Source of the DNA: Saprospiraceae bacterium
GTDB lineage: Bacteria > Bacteroidota > Bacteroidia > Chitinophagales > Saprospiraceae
NCBI GenBank assembly: GCA_020848695.1
Contig: JADLHT010000015.1
Location: 62,001 to 126,000, forward strand
Direction: 5' to 3'
Length of the DNA: 64,000 nucleotides
The notes beneath the pieces are model-generated. The model made no database searches, was not told the DNA's origin, and saw only the letters and a program-made list of their open reading frames with translations. Position numbers and translations under genes: made by a program. Below, in pieces: positions 1-7,720 of this stretch (the first letter of the stretch is position 1; every line of letters begins with the position of its first letter).

Positions 1-1
1 C

Positions 2-1654
2 GAAGCAGATCCTCAATTATTGAAATCCGTCATTCTCCTATCTGATGGAATCTACAATTCCGGTAAGAATCCATACTACAATCGACTTACTCAGATGTCA
101 CCCATTTATACTTTATTCCACGGAGACAGCACACAAGAAAAAGATATACTTATTCAAAGAGAATATCATAATGAAATTATTTACTCAGGGGATAAATTTG
201 CTTGTCAGTTTGATCTTCAAGCCTGGAAAGCTAAAGATGAACAAATTCAATTTATACTCGAACGACAAGAAGGGAATGTCTGGAACAAAATCGAAGAATT
301 CAAAGAAAAAATTGATAAGGACAACTTTTTCATTACGAAGGAAATTGTGCATAACGCCGGCAATCCGGGCATTTATAAATACAGAGCAAGATTAAGCAAA
401 ATTGATGGTGAAAGAAATATCAACAATAATTCGCGTCAGTTCTTCATAGAAGTTCTTGATGCTAAAAAAAAGATTTTATTTTATGCTTTGGGTCCTCATC
501 CTGACTTATCAGCAATAAAAACCTCTCTTGAATCCAATAAAAACTATCAAGTAGATATTAAGTTTGCCCCAGCCATTCCGGATAAAGTCGAATCTTACAA
601 TCTTGTAATTTTTCACCAACTTCCGACCAGCACCCAAAATATAAACCTTATTCTTAATCGTATTAATGCAAGTAAGACGGCCAGAATTTTTATGCTGGGA
701 CAAGCTGTTAATCTATCAGAATTTAATAAATCTCAAGACCTTATCAAGATTAATGGTTCCGGCAACAGCCCCAATGAAGCTCAGGCTATATACCATACAA
801 ATTTTAACCTCTTTACACTATCTGATCAGACGATCAATATTGCCACTAACTTTCCACCCATCAATGCTATCTTTGGAAACTATGAGCTTAACTCAGATGC
901 TTATGTTTTATTTCATCAGAGAATCGGAAAAATTGATACTAAGTATCCCTTAATATTATTGAAGGATTACAATGGGATTAAATCAGGTATTATCTGCGGA
1001 GAAGGAATTTGGAAATGGAAGTTTAATAACTATTCGCAAACCAGCAACTTTGAAGCTTTCAATGAGATTATTTCTAAAATAATCCAATACTCATCTAACA
1101 AAGAAGATAGAAGAAAATTCAAAGCATCTCCAAACAAAAATGTTTTGAGCGAAACTGAATCTCTGATTTTCAACGCTGAATTGTACAATGACAGCTACGA
1201 AAGAGTAAATAATTCTGATGTAAGACTTGAAATAAAATCAAATGATTCTAAAAATTATGAGTTCAACTTAGGTAAAAAAGAGAATTATTACGAATTGAAT
1301 ATAGGAACATTATCTCCCGGAGAGTATAGCTATTCGGCAAAAACAACATGGAACAATAAAACATTAAATTCAGATGGAAGATTTACTGTTCAGGAAGAAG
1401 ATATTGAATTGAATAATCTCGTTGCAAGACCCGATTTACTTAGAGGAATTGCGGAGAAGTCAGGTGGAAAATCATTTGACAAGTCCGAAATCAATTCTTT
1501 AACTGAAATTTTACTTAGTGAAGATAAAAACAAACCCATCCATTTTCAAAATCTTGATATCCGTCAAATAATAGATCACAAATGGTTATTAATTATATTA
1601 ATTATACTTTTAAGCACTGAGTGGTTTCTTAGGAGATATTGGGGAAGCTACTAA
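2..1654 (+). CDS. VWA-domain membrane protein, 5' end outside the window
   Basis: The reading frame is open from the first bases, so the gene starts before the window. The visible N-terminus carries the piece ILLSDGIYNSGKNP, typical of the end of a von Willebrand factor A domain in Bacteroidota membrane proteins. The middle looks like an extracytoplasmic beta-rich region, with one segment near residue 150 resembling a glutamine-amidotransferase-like fold (KKILFYALGPHPDLSAIK). The C-terminus has one membrane helix (WLLIILIILLSTEWFLRR) followed by a very short tail, the usual arrangement in this family. Function is unknown; such proteins are thought to sit in the inner membrane facing the periplasm. 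The family assignment is from pattern recall and the missing N-terminus prevents checking the metal-binding MIDAS residues. Confidence 0.75.
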   Translation, partial: EADPQLLKSVILLSDGIYNSGKNPYYNRLTQMSPIYTLFHGDSTQEKDILIQREYHNEIIYSGDKFACQFDLQAWKAKDEQIQFILERQEGNVWNKIEEFKEKIDKDNFFITKEIVHNAGNPGIYKYRARLSKIDGERNINNNSRQFFIEVLDAKKKILFYALGPHPDLSAIKTSLESNKNYQVDIKFAPAIPDKVESYNLVIFHQLPTSTQNINLILNRINASKTARIFMLGQAVNLSEFNKSQDLIKINGSGNSPNEAQAIYHTNFNLFTLSDQTINIATNFPPINAIFGNYELNSDAYVLFHQRIGKIDTKYPLILLKDYNGIKSGIICGEGIWKWKFNNYSQTSNFEAFNEIISKIIQYSSNKEDRRKFKASPNKNVLSETESLIFNAELYNDSYERVNNSDVRLEIKSNDSKNYEFNLGKKENYYELNIGTLSPGEYSYSAKTTWNNKTLNSDGRFTVQEEDIELNNLVARPDLLRGIAEKSGGKSFDKSEINSLTEILLSEDKNKPIHFQNLDIRQIIDHKWLLIILIILLSTEWFLRRYWGSY

Positions 1655-1687
1655 TATTCAAGACATCTGTTAATTCCTTCGAATGTT

Positions 1688-1798
1688 ATGCATAGAATTG
1701 TTTTCATTTTCAAAATAATATTCTTAGCACAATCTCTTAACCCAAATTTTCCTGTCGATTTTAATAGTGAGAATCAAGCGTACTATAAAAACAGGTGA
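1688..1798 (+). pseudogene. short ORF, possible 5' remnant of a secreted-protein gene
   Basis: A 36-codon frame starts at an ATG 33 bases after the VWA gene and reads like a signal peptide (HRIVFIFKIIFLAQS) followed by PNFPVDFNSENQAYYKNR and a stop. The start of a secreted protein that stops this early, just before a GC-rich repeat, suggests a truncated gene, but a chance ORF is possible. No function can be given. Confidence 0.25.
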
Positions 1799-1824
1799 TC
1801 ACAGAAAGATTTTACCGCAGACAT

Positions 1825-1912
1825 GTCATCATTATGTTGAGGTTGTCGAAACGCTTTGCTCAAGGCGCAATGGCTTGCGACAGCATGACCAGTAGAGGAA
1901 CCGCGAAAGCGG
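1825..1912. repeat. GC-rich intergenic palindromic element
   Basis: In this 324-bp gap (1655-1978) the base composition changes abruptly. Positions 1825-1889 can fold: GTCAT at 1825 pairs with ATGAC at 1885, and TGTCG near 1846 with CGACA near 1878. A second tight hairpin follows at 1901-1912 (CCGC, GAAA tetraloop, GCGG). The wording resembles the scattered intergenic repeats of many Bacteroidota genomes (GTCATGCTGAG...TTGTCGAAGC type). Only one copy is in the window, so its repeated nature is an inference. Confidence 0.4.
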
Positions 1913-1978
1913 CATGAGAAAATGCTTCAGATTAAAGGAATTTTGGCTCGTAATAGAAATTTAACCGTAAAAATTGGG

Positions 1979-2788
1979 TTAAAAGTATTTTTTCATTGCA
2001 GTCGCATAATTCAAAACTGAAGATCTGATATCTTGTATTGTTGTATTTAGACCATTTGGATACAATATTTTACGACTTACATTGATTAATATTCCCTCGT
2101 CTTGGTTGCGTAAATTAGTAATGGTCTCATTCAAATCTCCTCCCTGCTCTCCAACACCAGGAATCAATAGAAAATGATCAGGAATTATGGATCTAACTTT
2201 CTTCATAAGATCTCCCTGCGTTGCGCCTATGACAAACATCAATTGATTGATATCACCAGCATTTTTAAATTTTTCAAGAATTGTTTCGAACAAATATGTA
2301 CCATCTTCCATTTTGAGCTTCTCAAAATCAGCGCTACCCGGATTAGAAGTAAGCCCTAGAATGACCGACCATTTATCAGCAAAGTTTAAAAATGGTTGAA
2401 TAGAATCTACTCCCATATAAGGATGCAAGGTGAGAGCATCAACATTAAGTTTTTTGAAATAATAAGTTGCATACTGGGAAGAAGTATTACCAATATCCGC
2501 ACGTTTTGCATCTGCAATTACAAAACATTCTTCTGGGATAGTATTTAACAAGAGTTCCAGTTGCTCCCAACCTGAAGCTCCGTGATTCTCAAAAAAAGCG
2601 ATATTGATTTTATATGCAACAGCCAGATCTTTGGTACTCTCAACAACCAATTTGCAGAAATCCAATAAAGGCGTTGAAGAACATTTAAATTGATCAGGAA
2701 TCTTACTTAAATCCGGATCGAGTCCAATACAAAGAAAATTTTGTTTTTGCCTGATTCTATGAATCAAATAGTTTTTGTCTTTAACCAT
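1979..2788 (-). CDS. pyrF: orotidine 5'-phosphate decarboxylase
   Basis: Catalyses the last step of UMP synthesis, decarboxylating OMP in the cytosol. At 269 residues it has the length of the longer, class 2 form of the enzyme. The N-terminal FLCIGLDPDLSKIP holds the substrate-binding Asp, and VIADAKRADIGNT near residue 95 contains the catalytic Lys-Asp set (DAKRxDIxxT). Near the C-terminus LIPGVGEQGGD is the phosphate-binding loop. It lies 5 bases behind mrp on the same strand and is probably cotranscribed with it. The ATG at 2788 fits the family N-terminus. Nothing looks abnormal. Confidence 0.95.
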   Translation of the reverse strand: MVKDKNYLIHRIRQKQNFLCIGLDPDLSKIPDQFKCSSTPLLDFCKLVVESTKDLAVAYKINIAFFENHGASGWEQLELLLNTIPEECFVIADAKRADIGNTSSQYATYYFKKLNVDALTLHPYMGVDSIQPFLNFADKWSVILGLTSNPGSADFEKLKMEDGTYLFETILEKFKNAGDINQLMFVIGATQGDLMKKVRSIIPDHFLLIPGVGEQGGDLNETITNLRNQDEGILINVSRKILYPNGLNTTIQDIRSSVLNYATAMKKYF

Positions 2789-2793
2789 TGATT

Positions 2794-3882
2794 TTATGCT
2801 TGTTCTACTTTTTTGGTGGGCATCATCATCATATTCCTAAGGGTTACTTTTTTATGGATACGCTCGGCAATTTCCAGATAAATTTTACCGTATATTTCAT
2901 CCGAATTTACCTCAAAAACTTTTCCGGAATCCGCTCTTTCTCTGATTTTTTCAATAATCGGAATCTTTCCAAAAAAACTTGATTCAGTTAGCTCAGCCAA
3001 ACGCTCCCCTCCACCTTCACCAAAAAGATAATACTTTTTATCTGGCATATCAGAAGGTTGAAACCATGACATATTTTCTACAACACCTAAAACCGGCACA
3101 GCAATCTGATCCATTAGAAACATATTGCTTGCTTTTATAGCATCTATGACCGCGACTTGCTGGGGCGTTGTAACTATTACTGCGCCTGTTAAAGGAATAG
3201 TCTGAACAAGTGTTAGTTGAACATCTCCTGTGCCAGGCGGAAGGTCAATCACCAAATAATCAAGGTCTGGCCAGAGGGCATCCTGAAAAAACTGCTTAAT
3301 AATAGCGGCTAACCTAGGACCTCTTAATACCACCGCTTGTTCCGGCTCAATAATATTACCCAATGAAAGCGAAGGAATACCATGAACTTCAATAGGAACT
3401 AATTTATTTTGGGATTGAATATTTTGCACTTTTGGTCTTAAACTTTGGATTCCAAGCATTGTAGGCAATGAAGGACCGTATAAATCACAATCGAGTAGCC
3501 CTACTGTTAATCCAAGCTTCTGAAGGGCAATTGCAAGATTTACAGAACAAGTTGACTTTCCGACACCACCCTTTCCCGATGCGATTGCAATGAAATTTTT
3601 AATTTGAGGTAATAACAAATTAGGCGCTTCAGAAAAGGCTGATTTATTGACAAAATGAGCATGAACTTTATGCAACGGAAATTCTTTATTCAGCAAATCA
3701 TGAATGGCCGAATACAATTCAGACTTAAAAGGATAATCTGAAGAAGGCAAGTAAATATTAAGGTAAATATTCTCATTCTCAACTTTAAGATCTCTGATCA
3801 TCTTAAGCAGTGTTATCGATTGACCTGTTTTTGGCTCTTTAATTCCTTCTAAAATCTCAATTATCTTATCCAATATTTCCAT
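2794..3882 (-). CDS. mrp: Mrp/NBP35-type Fe-S carrier ATPase
   Basis: A cytosolic P-loop ATPase of the Mrp/ApbC family, which carries Fe-S clusters to target apoproteins. Residues about 1-90 form the small MIP18/DUF59 domain; the ATPase domain follows, with the deviant Walker A IASGKGGVGKSTCSVN near residue 100, YLVIDLPPGTGD as Walker B region, and ENMSWFQ near residue 270. The CxxC pair found in E. coli ApbC just after ENMS is absent here (the text runs SWFQPSDMPDKKYY), as I recall for other Bacteroidota Mrp proteins. The ATG at 3882 is divergent from the ribF fusion, with 80 bases between. Length 362 residues is normal. Confidence 0.93.
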   Translation of the reverse strand: MEILDKIIEILEGIKEPKTGQSITLLKMIRDLKVENENIYLNIYLPSSDYPFKSELYSAIHDLLNKEFPLHKVHAHFVNKSAFSEAPNLLLPQIKNFIAIASGKGGVGKSTCSVNLAIALQKLGLTVGLLDCDLYGPSLPTMLGIQSLRPKVQNIQSQNKLVPIEVHGIPSLSLGNIIEPEQAVVLRGPRLAAIIKQFFQDALWPDLDYLVIDLPPGTGDVQLTLVQTIPLTGAVIVTTPQQVAVIDAIKASNMFLMDQIAVPVLGVVENMSWFQPSDMPDKKYYLFGEGGGERLAELTESSFFGKIPIIEKIRERADSGKVFEVNSDEIYGKIYLEIAERIHKKVTLRNMMMMPTKKVEQA

Positions 3883-3945
3883 TTTAGCCCTTATTTATAG
3901 TTCTTGCTTGCGATAACGAATACAACATATAAAAGTTAAATTTGT

Positions 3946-3953
3946 TATTTTTG
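3946..3953 (+). promoter_or_regulatory. -7 box of the ribF-glycosyltransferase gene
   Basis: TATTTTTG fits the Bacteroidota -7 consensus TAnnTTTG. It lies only 9 bases before the ATG at 3963, so the transcript would have almost no leader. No clear -33 TTTG is visible at the usual distance. Confidence 0.5.
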
Positions 3954-3962
3954 CCACAACAT

Positions 3963-5972
3963 ATGAAGCTAATTCATTTTGGACAGGATCCAATTCCTTC
4001 TTTTAAAAACTCTGCTGTAACCATTGGTGCATTTGATGGTTTTCACAAGGCCCACCAGGAAATAATTAACCAACTAATCATTCAAGCTAAAGTCAATCAA
4101 GGAGAATCCGTTGTTATTACATTTGATCCACACCCAAAAATAGTATTAGATCACTTAAAAGGAAGCAAACAATTGCTTTCTTCAAAAGATGAGAAGATTC
4201 AATTATTTTCATTATCAGAAATTGATTACCTGGTTATTGTACCTTTCAATCTAGAGTTCTCTCAATTGATTCCTGAAGAATATGTTGAAAATTTTCTGAT
4301 TAGATATTTCAATCCTCATACTTTAATAATAGGTTTCGATCACAGGTTTGGTATCAACAGTACAGGTGATATTCAATTACTAAGACAGTATGCCGACAAT
4401 GGAAGTTTTAAACTAATTGAGATAAATAAAAAAGAAGAGAATAATATAAAAATATCATCAAGTGGTATCCGTAAAGCTATAATGGACAATGACTATAAGA
4501 CAGCTACACAGCAACTGGGTAGACCTTATCATTTCTCCGGCAAAGTTGTAAGAGGTAAGCAAATTGGTTCTACCATAGGATATCCTACTGCAAATCTTGA
4601 AATTGCCGCAGGAGAAAAGCTACTTCCTAATCCAGGAATATATGCCGCATTGGCAAATTACAACGAAACTGATTATAATGCAATGCTTTATGTTGGTACC
4701 CGGCCGACTCTTGGTGATAATCTGAATCAAACCATCGAGATTCATCTTATAGATTTTGAAGGATATATTTATGGTGACAATCTGGAAGTAAAGATTGTAT
4801 CATTCATTAGGCCTGATCAGCATTTTGAAAATATAAATAAACTGGTTGACCAGATAAAAAAAGATCGTTCAGCCATTGATCTTGAATTAGGTAAATTTCA
4901 TTTGACTTATCCTTATTATAAAAATGTTCCGAGTGTCGCAGTAGTTATTCTAAACTTTAATGGTGAAAATTACTTAAAAAAATACCTTCCAAATCTATTT
5001 TCCATATTGCCTCCATATGCTAAATTATATGTAGTTGACAATGCGTCAACTGATGAAAGTATTAATTTTCTACAATACAATTACCCTGAAGTAAAAAGAA
5101 TAATCTTGCAAAAAAATTACGGATTTGCAGAAGGTTATAATAGAGGACTTAGACAAATAAATGCGGATTATTATTTATTAATGAATTCTGATATTGAGGT
5201 AAAGAATGATTTTATAACACCCCTTATACAAAGAATTAAATCAGATCCTCTGAATATGGCAGTACAGGGGAAAATCAAATCATTAAGACAGCCTGATTTT
5301 TTTGAATATGCAGGTGCCGCAGGCGGACTGATGGACTTATTGGGTTACACTTTCGCCTACGGCAGAATGTTGTCACATGTTGAAAAAGATGAAGGCCAAT
5401 ATAATATAGCAAAAGAAATATTTTGGTCCAGTGGAGCCGCAATGTTGGTTAATGCCGCAATGTTTAAGTCATTGGGAGGATTTGATGTTGACTATTTTGC
5501 CCATCAGGAAGAAGTTGACCTATGCTGGAGAATTCAACGAGCAGGAGGTAAAATATGGTATGAACCTAAATCAGAAGTTTATCATCTGGGAGGGGGAACC
5601 CTAGAATATCAGAATCCAAACAAATTATATTTAAATTTTAAAAATAACCTGTGTACCCTTTTTAAGAATGTGCCCTATATTTATCTGATTGCTTTACTAC
5701 CACTTCGATTTATTTTAGATTTCTTGATTGCTGTTAAGTACTTAGTAACAGGAGAACCGAAGCTAACTATAAAAGTACTTGAAGCTTATCTTAACAGCAT
5801 TGTTTCCACTTTCTACCTTATGCACAAGAAGGATAGAAGTAACATAAAAATAGAAAATTCATCCATCGCACCAGGTCAAATAAAAGGAATATTGAACGGC
5901 TCGTTATTTATACATTATTATCTATTTGACAATACGACTGTAAATAAAATAAATGAACACTATATCGAATAA
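3963..5972 (+). CDS. ribF: RibF (riboflavin kinase/FAD synthetase) fused to a family-2 glycosyltransferase
   Basis: One uninterrupted frame of 669 residues joins two unrelated enzymes. Residues 1-310 are RibF, which makes FMN and FAD from riboflavin: adenylyltransferase motif GAFDGFHKAH at 22-31, GFDHRFG at 124-130, SSSGIR at 165-170, and the flavokinase motif GSTIGYPTANL at 202-212. Residues 323-560 are a GT2 glycosyltransferase of the rhamnosyltransferase type: VVILNFNG, VVDNASTDES at 357-366, LLMNSDIEV at 405-413 with the DxD-like site, and EEVDLCWRI at 516-524, followed by hydrophobic segments near 570-597. The join has no stop and no in-frame ATG at the GT start. The ATG at 3963 is preferred over the TTG at 3942, which overlaps the promoter box. 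In RibF the usual HxGH is HKAH. Each half is certain; the reason for the fusion is unknown. Confidence 0.9.
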   Translation: MKLIHFGQDPIPSFKNSAVTIGAFDGFHKAHQEIINQLIIQAKVNQGESVVITFDPHPKIVLDHLKGSKQLLSSKDEKIQLFSLSEIDYLVIVPFNLEFSQLIPEEYVENFLIRYFNPHTLIIGFDHRFGINSTGDIQLLRQYADNGSFKLIEINKKEENNIKISSSGIRKAIMDNDYKTATQQLGRPYHFSGKVVRGKQIGSTIGYPTANLEIAAGEKLLPNPGIYAALANYNETDYNAMLYVGTRPTLGDNLNQTIEIHLIDFEGYIYGDNLEVKIVSFIRPDQHFENINKLVDQIKKDRSAIDLELGKFHLTYPYYKNVPSVAVVILNFNGENYLKKYLPNLFSILPPYAKLYVVDNASTDESINFLQYNYPEVKRIILQKNYGFAEGYNRGLRQINADYYLLMNSDIEVKNDFITPLIQRIKSDPLNMAVQGKIKSLRQPDFFEYAGAAGGLMDLLGYTFAYGRMLSHVEKDEGQYNIAKEIFWSSGAAMLVNAAMFKSLGGFDVDYFAHQEEVDLCWRIQRAGGKIWYEPKSEVYHLGGGTLEYQNPNKLYLNFKNNLCTLFKNVPYIYLIALLPLRFILDFLIAVKYLVTGEPKLTIKVLEAYLNSIVSTFYLMHKKDRSNIKIENSSIAPGQIKGILNGSLFIHYYLFDNTTVNKINEHYIE

Positions 5973-6706
5973 TGTCGGAACATAATGCAAGTTTATTAAA
6001 ATCTATTGTACTCTATGAAGACTCTGATTTTCTCATCTTGAACAAACCATCTGGAATATTAAGCATTCCAGATCGATTTGATCTTGAGAAAGTTAATTTA
6101 GCTTCTATGTTAATTCAGAATTATGAGTCTATTCTTCCGGTACACAGATTAGATAAAGACACTTCAGGTACAATTATTTTTGCAAAAAATGCAGAAACGC
6201 ACCGTGTACTGAATGAAAAATTTGAGAACAGAGACATTGATAAGAGATATCATGCAATTTGCGAAGGTTTGCCTCCAGAGGATAGCGGAATAATTAATGC
6301 GCCAATATCACACTCTCACACAAAATCTGGGCTAATGACCATCCATCCAAAAGGAAAAGAATCAATAACTAAGTTTAAATTAATTCAGAATTGGAAAAAA
6401 TTTTCACTTTTGGAATGCAAGCCAGAAACAGGACGCACTCATCAAATCAGACTTCATCTTTCATATATTGGATGTCCAATTATTGGCGATCCATTTTATG
6501 GAAACATTCAGACAATTAACATTCATGACCTTAAGAGACATTCAAAATTGTCAAAAAACGAAGAAAACTTCAAACCAATTCTCCAGCGAACAGCCCTACA
6601 TTCCTATAGTATTTCATTTGCGTACAATTCCAAAAAATACTCATTTGAAGCTCCTTATCCAAAAGATATGAAAGCACTTATCTATCAACTGAATAAAACA
6701 AATTAA
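5972..6706 (+). CDS. RluA-family RNA pseudouridine synthase
   Basis: Isomerises uridine to pseudouridine in rRNA and/or tRNA. The catalytic Asp lies in VHRLDKDTSGTIIF near residue 60; upstream DFLILNKPSGILSIP and downstream ECKPETGRTHQIRLHL complete the RluA signature. At 244 residues it lacks the N-terminal S4 RNA-binding domain of RluC and RluD and resembles the short RluA/TruC forms. Its ATG overlaps the stop of the ribF fusion by one base (TAATG), so the two are translationally coupled. The exact RNA target cannot be read from sequence. Confidence 0.92.
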   Translation: MSEHNASLLKSIVLYEDSDFLILNKPSGILSIPDRFDLEKVNLASMLIQNYESILPVHRLDKDTSGTIIFAKNAETHRVLNEKFENRDIDKRYHAICEGLPPEDSGIINAPISHSHTKSGLMTIHPKGKESITKFKLIQNWKKFSLLECKPETGRTHQIRLHLSYIGCPIIGDPFYGNIQTINIHDLKRHSKLSKNEENFKPILQRTALHSYSISFAYNSKKYSFEAPYPKDMKALIYQLNKTN

Positions 6707-6902
6707 TAAGTTAGTTGCGTGATAATTATGGTCTAATCACCTTACTTTATAGAATTAAATGTCAGAACGAATATGATTTAAGAATATGAACTGGTAAAAT
6801 ATTTTAAATGATCAGGAATATTCAAATTCATAAGTCCTGGTTAAAGATTTTGAGCATTTGATACTTATTGAGAAATTCAATATTCAATAATTTGTCCAAT
6901 AA

Positions 6903-6941
6903 AAGTGTAAATTTTGACTAAAAGGAATATCTTTACACTTG
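6903..6941 (+). promoter_or_regulatory. dyad and probable promoter before the response regulator
   Basis: AAGTGTAAA (6903-6911) and TTTACACTT (6932-6940) form a perfect 9-bp inverted repeat separated by 20 bases. The right arm overlaps TACACTTG (6934-6941), a one-mismatch -7 box, with TTTG at 6913-6916 as a possible -33. This could be an operator through which the regulator controls itself, or simply a hairpin. The remainder of the gap 6707-6998 shows nothing else. Confidence 0.4.
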
Positions 6942-6998
6942 CATGGAGTAAAATTATTTGTTCATGCAACTCTTCCCTTTTTATTTAATAAACCAAAT

Positions 6999-7646
6999 AT
7001 GATCAAAGTTTGTATCGCAGACGATCATGCCATGTTTGTTGATGGTATTGAGTCAATATTGAAAATGGAAGCCGGAATTCAGCTAACTGATAAGTGTTAC
7101 AGCGGATCAGAAGTTGAAGACATGGTAGCAAGAAACTCACCTGATGTGCTCCTTTTGGATATTAACCTTCCTGAGATCAATGGAATAGACCTAAGCAAAA
7201 CAATTACCGCATCATTTCCACAAACTAAGATCCTTGTGCTTTCAATGTACAATGAAGAAAGCTTTGTAACTGAAGTATTAAAGAATGGTGCTAAAGGCTA
7301 CATTTTAAAAAATACGGATCGAACCGAACTTGTTAAAGCTATTGAAACTCTTGCTATCGGTGAAAGCTATTATAGCAAGGAGGTAACAGATGTTCTGATG
7401 AATAAGATTTTAAAAAAATCACCCGCAAAGAAATCAAACTCATTTCTGGTTCCAAAAATTAGCCGTAGAGAGAAGGAAATATTAGCCCTGATCGTCAAGG
7501 AACATACAACCCAGGAAATTGCTGATACTTTGTTTATTAGTCAAAAAACGGTCGAATCTCATCGCAGCAATCTCATTTCTAAGCTTAATGTCCGAAATAC
7601 TGCCGGGCTAGTTCGTGCTACAATTGAACACAGATTACTAGATTAA
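6999..7646 (+). CDS. NarL/FixJ-type response regulator
   Basis: A 215-residue cytosolic transcription factor. The receiver domain has the acidic pair DD at residues 8-9, the phosphoacceptor Asp54 in VLLLDINLPE, and the conserved Lys in GAKGYILK. The C-terminal LuxR helix-turn-helix runs ISRREKEILALI...QEIADTLFISQKTVESHRSNL. I place the start at ATG 6999 (MIKVCIADDH), which matches the family; a frame extension to the TTG at 6939 would run through the promoter box. It precedes its likely partner, the histidine kinase at 7721, by 74 bases on the same strand. The pair resembles Bacteroidota systems with unknown signals. Confidence 0.93.
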   Translation: MIKVCIADDHAMFVDGIESILKMEAGIQLTDKCYSGSEVEDMVARNSPDVLLLDINLPEINGIDLSKTITASFPQTKILVLSMYNEESFVTEVLKNGAKGYILKNTDRTELVKAIETLAIGESYYSKEVTDVLMNKILKKSPAKKSNSFLVPKISRREKEILALIVKEHTTQEIADTLFISQKTVESHRSNLISKLNVRNTAGLVRATIEHRLLD

Positions 7647-7705
7647 TTTTTAAATATGAATTAAAATTCATGGAATACCCTGATTATTGGTGACTCTACT
7701 GATGT

Positions 7706-7713
7706 TAGCTTTG
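7706..7713 (+). promoter_or_regulatory. -7 box of the histidine kinase gene
   Basis: TAGCTTTG is an exact TAnnTTTG match ending 7 bases before the ATG at 7721, so the transcript would be nearly leaderless. TTG at 7687-7689 is a possible -33 element, 16 bases away. It suggests the kinase can be transcribed separately from the regulator. Confidence 0.5.
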
Positions 7714-7720
7714 CCTTTCC

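Noticed and set aside
1825-1912. tRNA or other stable RNA in the GC-rich patch
   Set aside because: No cloverleaf, no T-loop sequence and no terminator; a repeat fits better.
2788-2982. Plus-strand frame with a His run (HHHH)
   Set aside because: It is the complement of the Met-rich C-terminus of mrp.
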